Of a DNA stretch of 64,000 nucleotides, positions 54,315-64,000 are shown piece after piece. This DNA is from Multifurca ochricompacta (Eukaryota; Basidiomycota; Agaricomycetes; Russulales; Russulaceae), in assembly GCA_022496185.1 (NCBI GenBank), contig WTXG01000169.1, forward strand, positions 18,279 through 82,278, in the 5' to 3' direction. Under the pieces are notes generated by a model, which made no database searches, was not told the DNA's origin, and saw only the letters and a list, made by a program, of their open reading frames with translations. Position 1 is the stretch's first letter. Each line of letters starts with the position of its first letter. A program made the translations under genes and the position numbers.

Positions 54315-57300
54315 TTGGCTCTACCCCATCGGCCTGGGCACGAGCATTACATGTAACCTCTGTGTACACTAGTCGCTTCAAGTCACTGAAAATACCAGTA
54401 CATTTCGAGACTACGCAGAGGACGGCCGACCGAGATATCCTGATAGATTCAGGAGCTACCGATAACTTCATCAGTCCGCGAATGGCAAGGACCATGGGTT
54501 TGGGGATGCTGGAACTTCCCCAAGAAAAGAATATTTGGAACATAGATGGGACGGCCAATAGAGCTGGGAAGATCACTCATTACACCGACCTCAACGTCCA
54601 AGTAGGAGAACGGACAAAAGCAATTCGATTCCTTGTCACCAATCTAGGGAGTGAAGATTTGATCCTAGGGTATCCGTGGTTGGCTGCGTTTGAACCAAAA
54701 ATCAATTGGAGCGATGCAACCATGGACAAGGAATGTTACCCTGTTCTCATTACGTCGTTGGGATACGATTATGCTGTCAGACATGCGAAGACAGTAGAGG
54801 AGGACGAAGGTCGCTGTTATGCTACCAAGGCATCAGAACTTGCCCAGAAGGCAGTGGAGGGACATACTGAGAAGACTTTTGAAGAGGTGGTGCCAACAGT
54901 GTATCACCAACACTGGAAGGTGTTCTCGGAAGAGGAATCACAACGTTTCCCACCTGCGCGACCTTGGGATCATGCTATCGAATTTACACCCGACACCCCA
55001 TCTGCCATCGACTGCAAAATCTACCCATTATCCCCGAAGGAGCAGGTAGCCCTCACGACGTTCCTCGAAGAGCACCTCGCAAAAGGCTACATTCGTCCCT
55101 CCAAGTCACCATATGCATCACCCTTCTTCTTCATCAAGAAGAAGGATGGTAAACTCCGACCAGTCCAGGATTACCGACGAATAAACGCTCATACCATAAA
55201 GAATGCTTACCCCCTTCCTCTTATCTCTGAACTCATTGATACCATGCGGGACAAATCCCTCTTCTCCAAAATGGACGTCCGATGGGGGTATAACAACATC
55301 AGAATTAAGGAAGGAGATCAATGTAAAGCCGCGTTTAAAACCAACCAGGGACTTTTCGAGCCAAATGTCATGTTCTTCGGCCTTACCAACTCGCCTGCCA
55401 CTTTTCAATCTATGATGAACCACATTTTCCGCGACCTCATCCTCACAGGTGAAGTAGTGGTGTACATGGACGACATCCTTGTGGCGACAACAGACGATTT
55501 GGCCCATCACCGAGAGCGAGTCCACCAGGTGTTGGGAATTCTACACAAACACGATCTATATCTCAAACCAGCCAAGTGCTCGTTTGAACAACGAAGTGTA
55601 GAATACCTAGGGGTTATCCTGGAAGGAGGACGTGTCCGAATGGACCCGGTAAAAGTGCAAGGGATCCGGGAGTGGCCCGTACCCATGTGTATCAAGGATG
55701 TGCGATCCTTCATTGGATTCTGCAATTTCTACCGACGATTTGTACGAGGATTCTCCGGAATTGCCCAACCATTGAATGGGCTATTGAAGAAGGACATACC
55801 CTGGCACTGGGGCGATGAACAGCAACAAGCCTTTGAACAGATCCGAGATATCGTGGGCTCAGAGCCAGTTCTTCTGCAGCCGGATCTAGGGAAACCCTTC
55901 GAACTTGAAGTTGATGCGTCGCACTTCGCAAACGGAGCGGTACTAAACCAACGAGACACGACAGGCCTGCTTCATCCGGTTGCCTTTTATTCGGAAACAT
56001 TCTCACCGGCAGAACGAAACTACGACATTTGGGATAGAGAACTGCTCGCTATTGTAAAAGCATTGCGACATTGGCGACCATACCTAGCAGGGACCCCCCA
56101 CAAAACCATTATTCACACTGACCACTCCAACCTGTTGTACTGGAAAGAGCCCCACAAGATTAGTCGACGGGTTGCCCGTGAAGTCCTAGAGTTGGAAGAA
56201 TACAACTTCAAGTTGAAACACATTGCAGGAAGTCGCAATGCGCGTGCGGATGCCCTGTCGCGACGACCTGACTTGAACAGTGGCGAAGAGGACAATAATG
56301 ATGTCACGGTCCTGCCTGAAGAGGTGTTCGCAAAAACCGCTGTCGTGAGCCTCCATGACATGGACTTATGGGCTCAAGTGTCACAAAACATGAACCAACA
56401 GTTATGCGAGTCATGGGCAGACGCACATAATCTAAAGAAGATTGATGGCCTTTGGTGGAAGGAGGGGGACCGACTCATTGTCACCGGTGGCGACAACATT
56501 AAGAGGGGGGTGATCCATTTTCACCATGATCTCCCTTCTGCGGGACACCCCGGCATTACTAACACATACGCCTTGGCCAAACGAGACTACTGGTGGCCAA
56601 ACATGAAGAAGGATGTGGAAGATTATGTGAAGGGATGTGCGGACTGCCAAGCCAACAAAGTAAACACGCACCCACACCCACCAGCGCCATTCCCAATCAC
56701 ACCCACAGCCTCAACACCATTCCAGACTGTTGCGATGGACTTCATAGTCAAACTCCCCATCTCCAGAGGGTTCGACTCCATCTTAACCATCACTGACCAC
56801 GATTGCTCTAAAGCGGCACTATTCATACCCTGTAATGAGTCCATCACAGCGGAAGGAGTAGCCAAGCTCTACCTGGATCATGTCTACAGACACTACGGCC
56901 TCCCAGAAAAGATCATCTCTGACCGTGACCCGCGCTTCACCTCCGCATTTGCCAGAGCGCTCTGTAAAACCTTGGACATCACCCAAAACATCTCGACTGC
57001 CTATCATCCACAGACTGATGGACAATCAGAAAGAACAAACCAGTGGCTAGAACAATACCTTCGGTTCTGGTGCAATGGACGACAGGACGATTGGGCAGAC
57101 TGGTTGGCAATGGCGGAGTTTGCACACAACTCATGGCCTAACGGGACCACTAAGACCCCTCCATTCTCACTTATCATGGGATGGACGCCACGAACTAACT
57201 GGACTAAGAAACCCACAAACGTCCCATCCGCTGCGCAGCGTATCAGCCAATGGGAAGAGATCCAGAAATCGGCCAATGAGAATCTGCTCAAGGCGCAAAG

Positions 57301-57777
57301 AACCTTATCTGAAAGACCATCGAAGTTTACGCCTTATCAAACCAATGACCTCGTCTGGCTGGAGGGAAAGAACATCCATACGTCACACCCCACGGCCAAG
57401 TTAGCCCCCCGACGTCACGGGCCCTTTAAGATAACAAGGAAGCTGTCAGACGTGTCGTATGAACTCAAGCTTCCGCCCACATGGAGAATCCATCCGGTCT
57501 TCCATGCTAGACTTCTGACGCCTTACAAAGAAACATCCTTGCATGGGGAAAACTTCCCGAGACCCCCCCTGAATTAATCGATGGAGAAGCGGAGTGGGAA
57601 GTGGAGCGAATTCTAGACTCCTCACGAAAAGGCCAAGGGCGCAAGTTGCATTACCTAGTCAAGTGGAAGGGATTCCCAGACTCTGACAGCTCGTGGGAGC
57701 CAGCAGGGGATATCTTTGCCCCGGTCCTTATCTCGGAGTTCCACACCCGACATCCTGAGGCGCCCAAGAATAGTTAA
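54311..57777 (+). CDS. pol: Gypsy-A Pol polyprotein (protease, RT, RNase H, integrase, chromodomain)
   Basis: The main frame ends at 57577 (1088 codons) after a C7 run at 57563-57569; one further C would continue it through the chromodomain to TAA at 57775-57777. Domains: protease DSGATDNF (about residue 46), RT with QDYRRINAHTIKN and YMDDILV (about 385), RNase H ELEVDASHFANGA (about 535) and HTDHSNLLYW, integrase zinc region (HHDLPSAGHPG to CADCQ), catalytic D in MDFIVKLP (about 809), D in ISDRDPRF (about 872) and E in DGQSERTNQ (about 907), then RRHGPFKITRK and chromodomain VKWKGFPDSDSSWEPAGD. All catalytic residues are present. Pol is probably made by a -1 shift from gag. Confidence 0.93.
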
Positions 57778-57852
57778 AAGGATGACCCCCACCCCAAGTA
57801 AAATCCCCAGTACATGCTCCCCCAGCAACGTTCTACCACTATCAAATCCATC

Positions 57853-59050
57853 ATGTCCTTTGTCGCTGCCAACGCCGCCGTCGATGCCTTCACCTCCTCT
57901 GTTGCAGTTGTCGAGAACTTCCCCTCTGCCCATCCCTCCACACGTCCCTCCTCCCCATTGACTACGAAGCCGCTGAAGCTTGGGTCAAGAATCAATCTCC
58001 CAACCCTAACAATGACTTCGAACACAGCGAGGAACCACACCCAAACGACCTGGTGGGTATGGAGTCGGACGATGAAGTCCCCGAGTTTCCCTTCTTCACT
58101 AACAACCCCAATTCCTCCACGTACTACCCACTGGAGATCACCATGGGAGATGGGACAGTCGAAATCGCCAAGTATATTTTCTACACTAACGGAGGAATGG
58201 ATGTCGCTGGGTGTATGAAGAAGGACGGTCCCGTCTACAGAGCTCCGGTTTATCTGGAGGAGAGGTATACCGGTCGCCTGCATCACACAATGACCGACGA
58301 ACAGTTGGGGCACTTGGCTGCTGAAGATCCCAGAGCCTTCGCCATCGACGAAGTATTGAGTGACATGCGACTTCCGCGCCTCAAAGCCGAGGTAATGAGG
58401 CTGCGGAAGAACCTAACCTTGCGTAATACACTCAACCGACAATACAAAGAACACGCCAAGATGATGGCCCGACTAACCAATGGGATGTTCCAAATCGAGC
58501 AGGAGTTAGTGGAGGTTCGGAAGAGGCTGGAGAAAGGGGATGCATACCAGACAATTGCCGAGAGGTACGCTGACACATACGCCCGACCCCTCCCCCCGCG
58601 ATCACTAGGGGCCGCCCCGGTATTGCTGCTGAATCGATTTGAGATGCCGCGCATGCACGAGAACCCCCGCGGGGAAACGTGCTGGCGATGTGACAGTAAG
58701 TACCACATCAGCTGGAACTGTCCTCTCAACCGCAAGTGGTGCCGGCATTGTCGCAGCAATCTGCACTGGAGTAGGTTTTGCATCTTCCGCCGAGTCGGAG
58801 TCGCCCCGACCATCAGCAACCCATCCGGGTGGTGCGGCAAGTGCCTGCGTCACAATTCGGGACACCGGGAGTTGGACTGCCCCGTTCATGACTTATGCCG
58901 CCTGTGCGGACAGCGAGGTCCCTACGGATTCCTCCGTACTCACCAATGCCCCAAGATGCAGACAAGGAGAATTACACTCTGGACAATCGTAATGTAGCTG
59001 ACGACTATCTGGAGTTGGTGCAGGATGATGACGGTACGAGTCGTTTCTAG
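57853..59050 (+). CDS. Gypsy-A extra zinc-knuckle ORF (two C-run frame breaks)
   Basis: ATG at 57853 (MSFVAANAAVDAF), or 57814 in the same frame. The frame breaks at a C4 run (57953-57956, C5 in the gypsy-1 copy), is open again from about 57960 to 58950, and breaks at another C4 run (58949-58952), after which the conserved end (ADDYLELVQDDDG, TAG at 59048-59050) is in the third frame. There is an acidic N-terminal third, a long helical segment (VMRLRKNLTLRN through VRKRLEKGD), two perfect C-x2-C-x4-H-x4-C knuckles (58680-58780), a third, longer CCHC (WCGKCLRHNSGHRELDC) and a final Cys/His cluster. It sits in the env position but has no signal peptide or membrane segment. Nucleic-acid binding is inferred; the family is unknown to me. 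Confidence 0.85.
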
Positions 59051-59064
59051 CCGGGTCTGCTAGA

Positions 59065-59081
59065 ACCAGAAGAGGGGGTGA
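59065..59081 (+). other. Polypurine tract of gypsy-A
   Basis: ACCAGAAGAGGGGGTGA lies immediately before the 3' LTR and is shared with gypsy-1 and gypsy-2. Confidence 0.8.
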
Positions 59082-59666
59082 TGTTACAACCTCTACCGTC
59101 TGTCCCCATTTTCTTTCTGCTGCCCAACGACGACCCCTCCTTGCCGCCCACTTTACACTTCTCGATCACATCTCCATCGTGGGACCCCTCACGTGCCCTG
59201 CTCCCATCCCCGTGACCTAGTTTACATCTATTGATGTGTTGTTTGCTTATGCTTGCCTCCTTATCTCTTTATCTCCTTATCTTAAGACTGGACACTTACT
59301 TAGTACCCTATCAGAAGCTAGGCTTTACGCCCTCCGCTTTCGTATATTTGGGCCCATCTGACTCTGTACCCTTATCTCGTAGACGCCCACTGAGTTACGT
59401 ATATAAGTCCGCTGTAGCTACCCTGTAGACCTCAGACTTGACTTATTGAATACATCGGTGCCTGTCTTCTGGACATCCCTTTGATCTCTGACTCAGTTGT
59501 CTCAAGTGCTTTTGGCACTTCCCGCTCAACATCGTCTTAGAGGAGGCGTCCCTTTGACTTTGACTCATCCCCCTTACACTCCAAGGAGCCTTATTGGTTT
59601 CTTCTCTGACTCTACGAAGTACGCTGTCACACAAGTTGTGTGGAACGTCCCGCACCGGACGTAACA
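59082..59666 (+). repeat. Gypsy-A 3' LTR (585 bp)
   Basis: TGTTACAACCTC to CGGACGTAACA. Relative to the 5' LTR there are six C/T or G/A changes, all at CpG, and two C runs one base shorter (59477-59479 and 59521-59523). Confidence 0.96.
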
Positions 59667-62259
59667 AGGCACATCATCACTGCCTACCCTGATATGCCGC
59701 TCCTCCCAGAGGATAAGGAGGAAAAGGAGAAAATGCAGAAGGAAGTCATCAACCCCATCCTTAGGGAATGGATGGGTGAAGAGGAAATGCTGATAGGTCT
59801 TTTGTACCTTAATGTAACCCAGGAGGTTTACAGTCAAGTAACCTCCGATGCTGATTATCCTTCTCTTTTGAGAAGTATAATAAGTTGGAACGGCTATATG
59901 GCTCTGTAGGTAGCATGGCCACATATAATCTGTGGCTTGCCCTGGTGTCCTTCCATCTTGATGAAGGACAGACATTCAGGACCCAATTACAAAAGGTCCT
60001 GGATGCCAGGAGTACCCTTAGGGAGAACAGGATGGAGGTCAATGACCTCCAGATGAGCTTCATTTTATTGAAGGCTCTCCCTGACTCCTACAGTGCCATT
60101 GCCAGCTCCATACTGGCCTCTGGTGATCCAGAGCATCTTTCTCCTCAGGACCTTGTGCAGAGGTTCCTGAATGAGGAGAGTCGCCTGGCGGGTCCCTCAG
60201 GAAGTGGTAGTGCAGTCCTATCTAAGGCTGCACCTGTCAAATCAAAACCAAAAAACACAAATTTATCACCACTTCCCACTGCTGCCCCTGGTTCACAAGG
60301 GGTGGTCTGCTTCTATTGCCAAAAGCCTGGACACAAGTCCAACGCTTGCGCAAAGAAGAAGAAGGACCTGGAGAATGCCAAAAAGGGCAAGGCAGGGAAC
60401 AAGAAAAGGGCTGAGGCCCAACATGTACATACTATAGCCACTGTTATTAATGGTAGTGGCAAAATAGAGGAGGTGCTTGAAGCACCTCGAATTCGCCTTT
60501 ATGTTCACACATATAATCTGGACATCGACTCAGATTATTGGATGCTCGATAGTGGAGCAACGGCACATTTCAGTCCAAACCTTGAAGACTTTGATACATA
60601 TAAAGTCAACACCACCCATGAAGTATCACTAGGTGACAACTCCATAGTCAAAACAAGTGGAGTTGGGACCGTGATCATCAGGACTGATCAAGGTTTTGAC
60701 TTGGAATTGAGCAACGTGCTCCACATGCCTGGAGGACATAAAATACTCTCCGCCAGTGCCCTGGTAGAAAAAGGGGCAACTGTGTTCTTTGATAACAAGA
60801 AGGCAACAATTAAATATGGTGACAATATTATAGTGGAAGCATGGAAGTTTGGCAAATTGTATTGGGTACTAGGCAAACACGTCCTAAGTAGTATCCATAC
60901 ATCTGCATCTGCCTCACTAGAAATCTGGCATCAAAGAATGGGCCATATGTCTAAAGAAGCCCTGAAAAGATATGCTCCTGAGGCAGTTAAAGGCCTCAAA
61001 ATTAATAATAGCCAAGTGGAAGACAAGCCATGCTATGGCTGTGAAATGGGCAAGTCCCATCGTCTTCCATTTCCCCCATCTTCAAAGCACGCATCAGCCC
61101 CCCTTGAGATCCTTCATAGTGATCTTGTAGGTCCCTTGCAGTGCAGTTCAATACAAGGGAATCTATACTTTGCCACCTTCTTGGACGACTTTAGCAGATA
61201 CGCTTTAATCGTTCCAATGAAGTCTAAAGATCTGTTTACACCAGTTTTTAATAAACTGAAGACACTACTTGAAAACAAATTTAATCACAAAATCAAGTGT
61301 CTTCATACAGATCGTGGTGGTGAGTATGTGAATAAGGCGCTGAAAACATCACTTGAAGATTTTGGCATAGAGCATAAACTTACGATGCCGTATAGTCCAC
61401 AACAGAATGGAAGGGCCGAGAGGTTCAATAGAACCATTATGGAAAAAGGCACTAGCATGCTGCACGATGCTGGCCTGTCTCTTGGTTTCTGGGAGTGTGC
61501 TGTCAAGACAGCATGTCATATATATAACAGAACTCCCATCCGTTCTAATAAGTGGAAAACTCCGCTAGAGCTTCTGGTTGGGAACAAACCAGATGTCTTG
61601 TATTTTAAGGTCTTTGGTTGCAAAGCCTATTACCATGTTCCAGAGGGCAAGTGGCATAAACTAGATCCCAAAGCCAGGGAAGCCGTCTTTGTCAGGTATG
61701 AGCCCACCTCTAAGGGCTATACACTTTGGGATAGTCATACCCGGTCTCTCGTCTTTTCACGAGATGTTACATTTGATGAGAGATCCTTCCCATCCCGCTC
61801 TGATAAGGACAACAGAGCAGAGAAATCCATAGAGCAACCTAGTCAAGGCAGCTCATTTACTTTACCTGGTGGCAATGTCCAGCCACCACCAGCAACAGCT
61901 ACACATGTTCCTGAGGCTCCTCAAGATGAGGAAGACCTGGAAGAGGAACAGGAGGACATCGTACCTCCTCAATTAGCACCACAGCCTACCACACCCACAC
62001 GTTATGTAGACACCACACAACCTCAGACTATATATCAGACCCCTCCATCTCAAATCATGGAACCATCCTCCCCTCCCAAAAGAACCAAAGCAATCAGAAA
62101 ATCACAAAGGATTGCAGACAGAATTCCTCAACCTAACTTTCAGAGGACAAGTCCACGCTCTGAACGACAAGATAGGGCAATCCAAGAAGATTTAGACTTG
62201 GATACTGCATGTCCCAATCGGAATCGTCGTCTGAATCCTCACTTCTACAACGAGGATAA
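59667..62259 (+). pseudogene. Copia gag-pol fragment (copia-2 relative)
   Basis: It enters in mid-gag (ITAYPDMPLLPEDKEEKEKM), has a frame change in a T run near 59868, then a long open frame (59885 on). Gag has LYGSVGSMATYNLW and the knuckle CFYCQKPGHKSNAC (60310). Protease has WMLDSGATAHFSP (60540). Integrase has CYGCEMGKSHRLPFPP, LHSDLVGPLQ, HTDRGGEYVN and YSPQQNGRAERFNR, and its C-terminal region HKLDPKAREAVFV. It is cut at NPHFYNEDN by an LTR at 62260, so RT and RNase H are missing. Both ends are truncated and no copia LTR is attached. Little stop-codon decay. Confidence 0.9.
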
Positions 62260-62842
62260 TGTTACAACTCACTGTCGACTGCCTGGACAGTGGATTGTAT
62301 GTGAAGGGAAAGGGATTTGGAAGTGGGCAAGGGATGAGAGTGAGGGTGAAAGTGCAAAGGAGACGAAGCGAACAGCTCAAGGGCAAGGGATGAGAAGCCT
62401 TCCACAATGTGGGGCTAATCTCCTAGGTAATCAGGAACCGGATCACAAGTGGACAGTCTGGAGCTGTCCATTCTATTCCCAAAGGGTTTATATACGTAAT
62501 TACAACCGGGACTTTGGTCTGTGCACCACTTTAGGGGAGGTTAACTTCGCTTTAACTCCCTACTGATCCACCAATGAGAATAGCCCCACTTTTGGGCTTA
62601 GGAATCCGCAGTCCGCAGTCCGCAGTCCGCAGTTTGTGCACTACTGTTTAGACCTTGTGGGGTTCTGTTAGTACTCTTCCCACAGGTCTCCAATTTGGCA
62701 GGAGTCCGGCCCTGGTCCGGACCGGCCCTTCTCTGGTCTTAATCTAGGGTTATCTTTGTCTCTGAGGGTTTTACAAGGTCTTTGGGGGTGTCTGAGGATT
62801 TCTGGGGGGTCAGGAGGTTTTCTAGGGTGTCAGTTCATGACA
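62260..62842 (-). repeat. 3' LTR of gypsy-4 (583 bp)
   Basis: On the plus strand it runs TGTTACAACTCAC to GTTCATGACA. The minus strand before it has a purine tract (AAAGAGGGGATA), and GTTTATATACG at about 62486 gives the reverse TATA region. A (GTCCGCA)n microsatellite lies near 62608. It belongs to the chromovirus at 62884-64000 and cuts a copia frame. Confidence 0.85.
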
Positions 62843-62883
62843 CTATCCCCTCTTTAGGGCCTTGCTGTGCCACAGCAAGTTTG

Positions 62884-64000
62884 TCAGAGGTGTGGGGGTC
62901 TAGGCAGGGTGGGGTGTCGATGATGGAAGTCCCGAAGCAGGGTCATGGCATTCTTCATTTCAGTGAAGGGGACCCACGAGTTCTCTGAGGCAGGGTAGCC
63001 TTTCCATTTGACAAGGTAACGGATGCCCTTTCTGTTAGGGGTGTGAGCAGACTGTAAGACGGTCTCTATCTCATAGTGGTCTTCTTCCCCATTCACAAGT
63101 CCTGGTGGTGGTCGAGTGAAGTTGGGTCCATGGACTGGGGTTTCTTTGTAATGGGACAGGAGAGAGTTGTGAAAGACTGGGTGGATGCGCCATGACTTAG
63201 GGAGTTCAAGCTTGCAGTTAACAGGGCCAGAATGTATGACTTTAAAAGGACCATGGCGTCGGGGGCTGAGTTTGGCCTTGGGGTGAGTGGTGCGTATATT
63301 TGTCCCTTCCAACCAAACCAGCTCCCCTGTTTTGAAAGCATGGAGGGGTCCATCTGGTCTCGACTGTTTCATGAGTTCTGCAGCCACCTGGAGGGCAGCA
63401 GCTACTTCACTACGGATAGTTTCTAGGGTGCGGAGTCTTTCTTCAACTGACAGGATAGGGGTGGCAAAATGGAGTGGGGAATAAACTCTGGTTGGAAGCC
63501 ATACCAGATTTCAAAGGGAGATCTTTTAGTAGCACTGTGAGTTCTAGCATTGTGGGCGAACTCCATAAAGGGGATCAGTTCTGTCCAGTCATCTTGTTGG
63601 AAGTTGCAAAAGACACGGAGGTATTGTTCTAGTTCTTGGTTGACCCGTTCAGTCTCTCCATCAGTCTGGGGGTGGTAGGCAGTGCTCAAGGATGATTGTA
63701 CTCCTAGCTTGCTCCACATTTCCTTCATGACTTTGGATGCAAACTGGGGGCCTCGATCAGAGATGACTTGGTCTGGGAGGCCGGTGCGTCTCCATACATG
63801 TTCAAGGAATAGTTTGGAGGTTTCTGGAGCAGTGATATCTTTGGTGCAAGGAACAATGATGGTGGCTTTACTGAACCGGTCCACCACCACGAATAGGGAG
63901 TCGTATGACTGAGATAGGGGTAAGTCTGTGATGAAGTCCATGGTGATTGTTCCCCATACTCGAGTTGGAACTTGATTGGGTTGCAAAGGGATGGGTAGTC
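62884..64000 (-). CDS. pol: Gypsy-4 pol C-terminal part: integrase and chromodomain (partial)
   Basis: The minus-strand frame enters from the window edge. Integrase core: D in TMDFITDLPLSQ (about 63945), D in VISDRGPQFAS (about 63760), E in HPQTDGETERVNQE (about 63650). Then FMEFAHNARTHSATKRSPFEIWYG, RRHGPFKVIHSG and a chromodomain (YEIETVLQ to YLVKWKGYPASENSWVP), ending at 62884-62886. The frame breaks once at a G4 run (plus strand 63476-63479); one more base would restore IPPLHFATPILSVEERL and join the two halves. This lineage is distinct from gypsy-A and has no extra ORF between chromodomain and LTR (about 40 bp only). Confidence 0.9.

Larger units (their letters stand above)
52191..59666 (+). 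mobile_element. Gypsy-A, young full-length chromovirus (7,476 bp)
   Basis: The LTRs (52191-52777 and 59082-59666) differ at six CpG transitions and two C-run lengths. The order is LTR, primer site, gag, pol (protease, RT, RNase H, integrase, chromodomain), zinc-knuckle ORF, polypurine tract, LTR. Flanking 5-mers CTTCT and AGGCA do not match. The coding regions are intact except for three one-base C-run losses. Confidence 0.97.

Noticed and set aside
58053..58997. ORF starting MGMESDDEVPEF as a complete gene of its own
   Set aside because: Other copies show the coding region begins about 200 nt earlier and ends about 50 nt later; this frame is the middle of a longer gene broken at two C runs.
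57853..59050. Envelope gene
   Set aside because: The position fits, but there is no signal peptide, membrane segment or N-glycosylated ectodomain pattern; zinc knuckles dominate.
52191..59666. Telomere-directed element because of TACCC/GGGTA motifs nearby
   Set aside because: Those motifs are confined to hAT-type MITEs at 10.5, 25.5 and 27.1 kb and do not form regular telomere repeats; gypsy-A has a chromodomain and ordinary LTRs.
62600..62640. Short (GTCCGCA)n repeat as a regulatory array
   Set aside because: Only about three or four imperfect units inside an LTR; a microsatellite is the simplest explanation.

Overview
The window looks like repeat-rich, gene-poor DNA from a filamentous basidiomycete, most likely an Agaricomycete. 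The evidence is short introns (about 47-60 nt) in a Goodbye-NACHT-ankyrin gene, Ty3/gypsy chromoviruses, Ty1/copia elements, hAT elements and their non-autonomous relatives, and a Tc1-like fold-back. I cannot name the species. Only one convincing host gene is present, a fungal NLR (STAND) gene at 28206-32069. A decayed fragment of a second host-like gene lies just upstream at 27340-27855. Almost everything else is transposon, often inserted one inside another.

Layout. 1-2480 is the 3' end of a chromovirus. 2481-10672 is a decayed hAT region (transposase pseudogene 4383-7453) carrying five solo LTRs. 10858-27105 is a chromovirus remnant opened by two insertions: copia-1 (10882-17435, target duplication TGGAA, itself holding three solo LTRs) and a hAT MITE (18898-26547, duplication CTCCCAAA), which holds copia-2 (18916-25450, duplication GGGTA) and a solo LTR. 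28206-32069 is the NLR gene. 32393-44203 is a small LTR element whose right LTR is split by a complete but decayed chromovirus, gypsy-3 (34050-44041, duplication GTATA). Gypsy-3 carries a hAT MITE (with a 56-bp satellite and a tRNA-like SINE) and two solo LTRs. 44204-52190 is a mosaic of truncated copia and gypsy pieces around a palindromic Tc1-like element (45921-48125). 52191-59666 is a young chromovirus, gypsy-A. 59667-62259 is a truncated copia coding region. 62260-64000 is the 3' part of another chromovirus on the minus strand, cut by the window end.

The most interesting system is the gypsy-A/gypsy-3 chromovirus group. It has (i) an 11-nt match between the presumed RNA 5' end and the primer-binding site, as in Tf1-type self-priming; (ii) gag with a conserved GTG in strong Kozak context and no upstream in-frame ATG; (iii) a conserved T5-TGA gag/pol overlap suggesting -1 frameshifting at the stop; and (iv) an extra zinc-knuckle coding region between the chromodomain and the 3' LTR, seen in six copies and fused in frame to pol in gypsy-3.

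Decay is dominated by C-to-T change at CpG. The two LTRs of three separate elements differ almost only at CpG, and many stops are CGA-to-TGA. From 57.5 to 63.5 kb there are instead repeated one-base losses in C or G runs, which may be consensus errors rather than biology.
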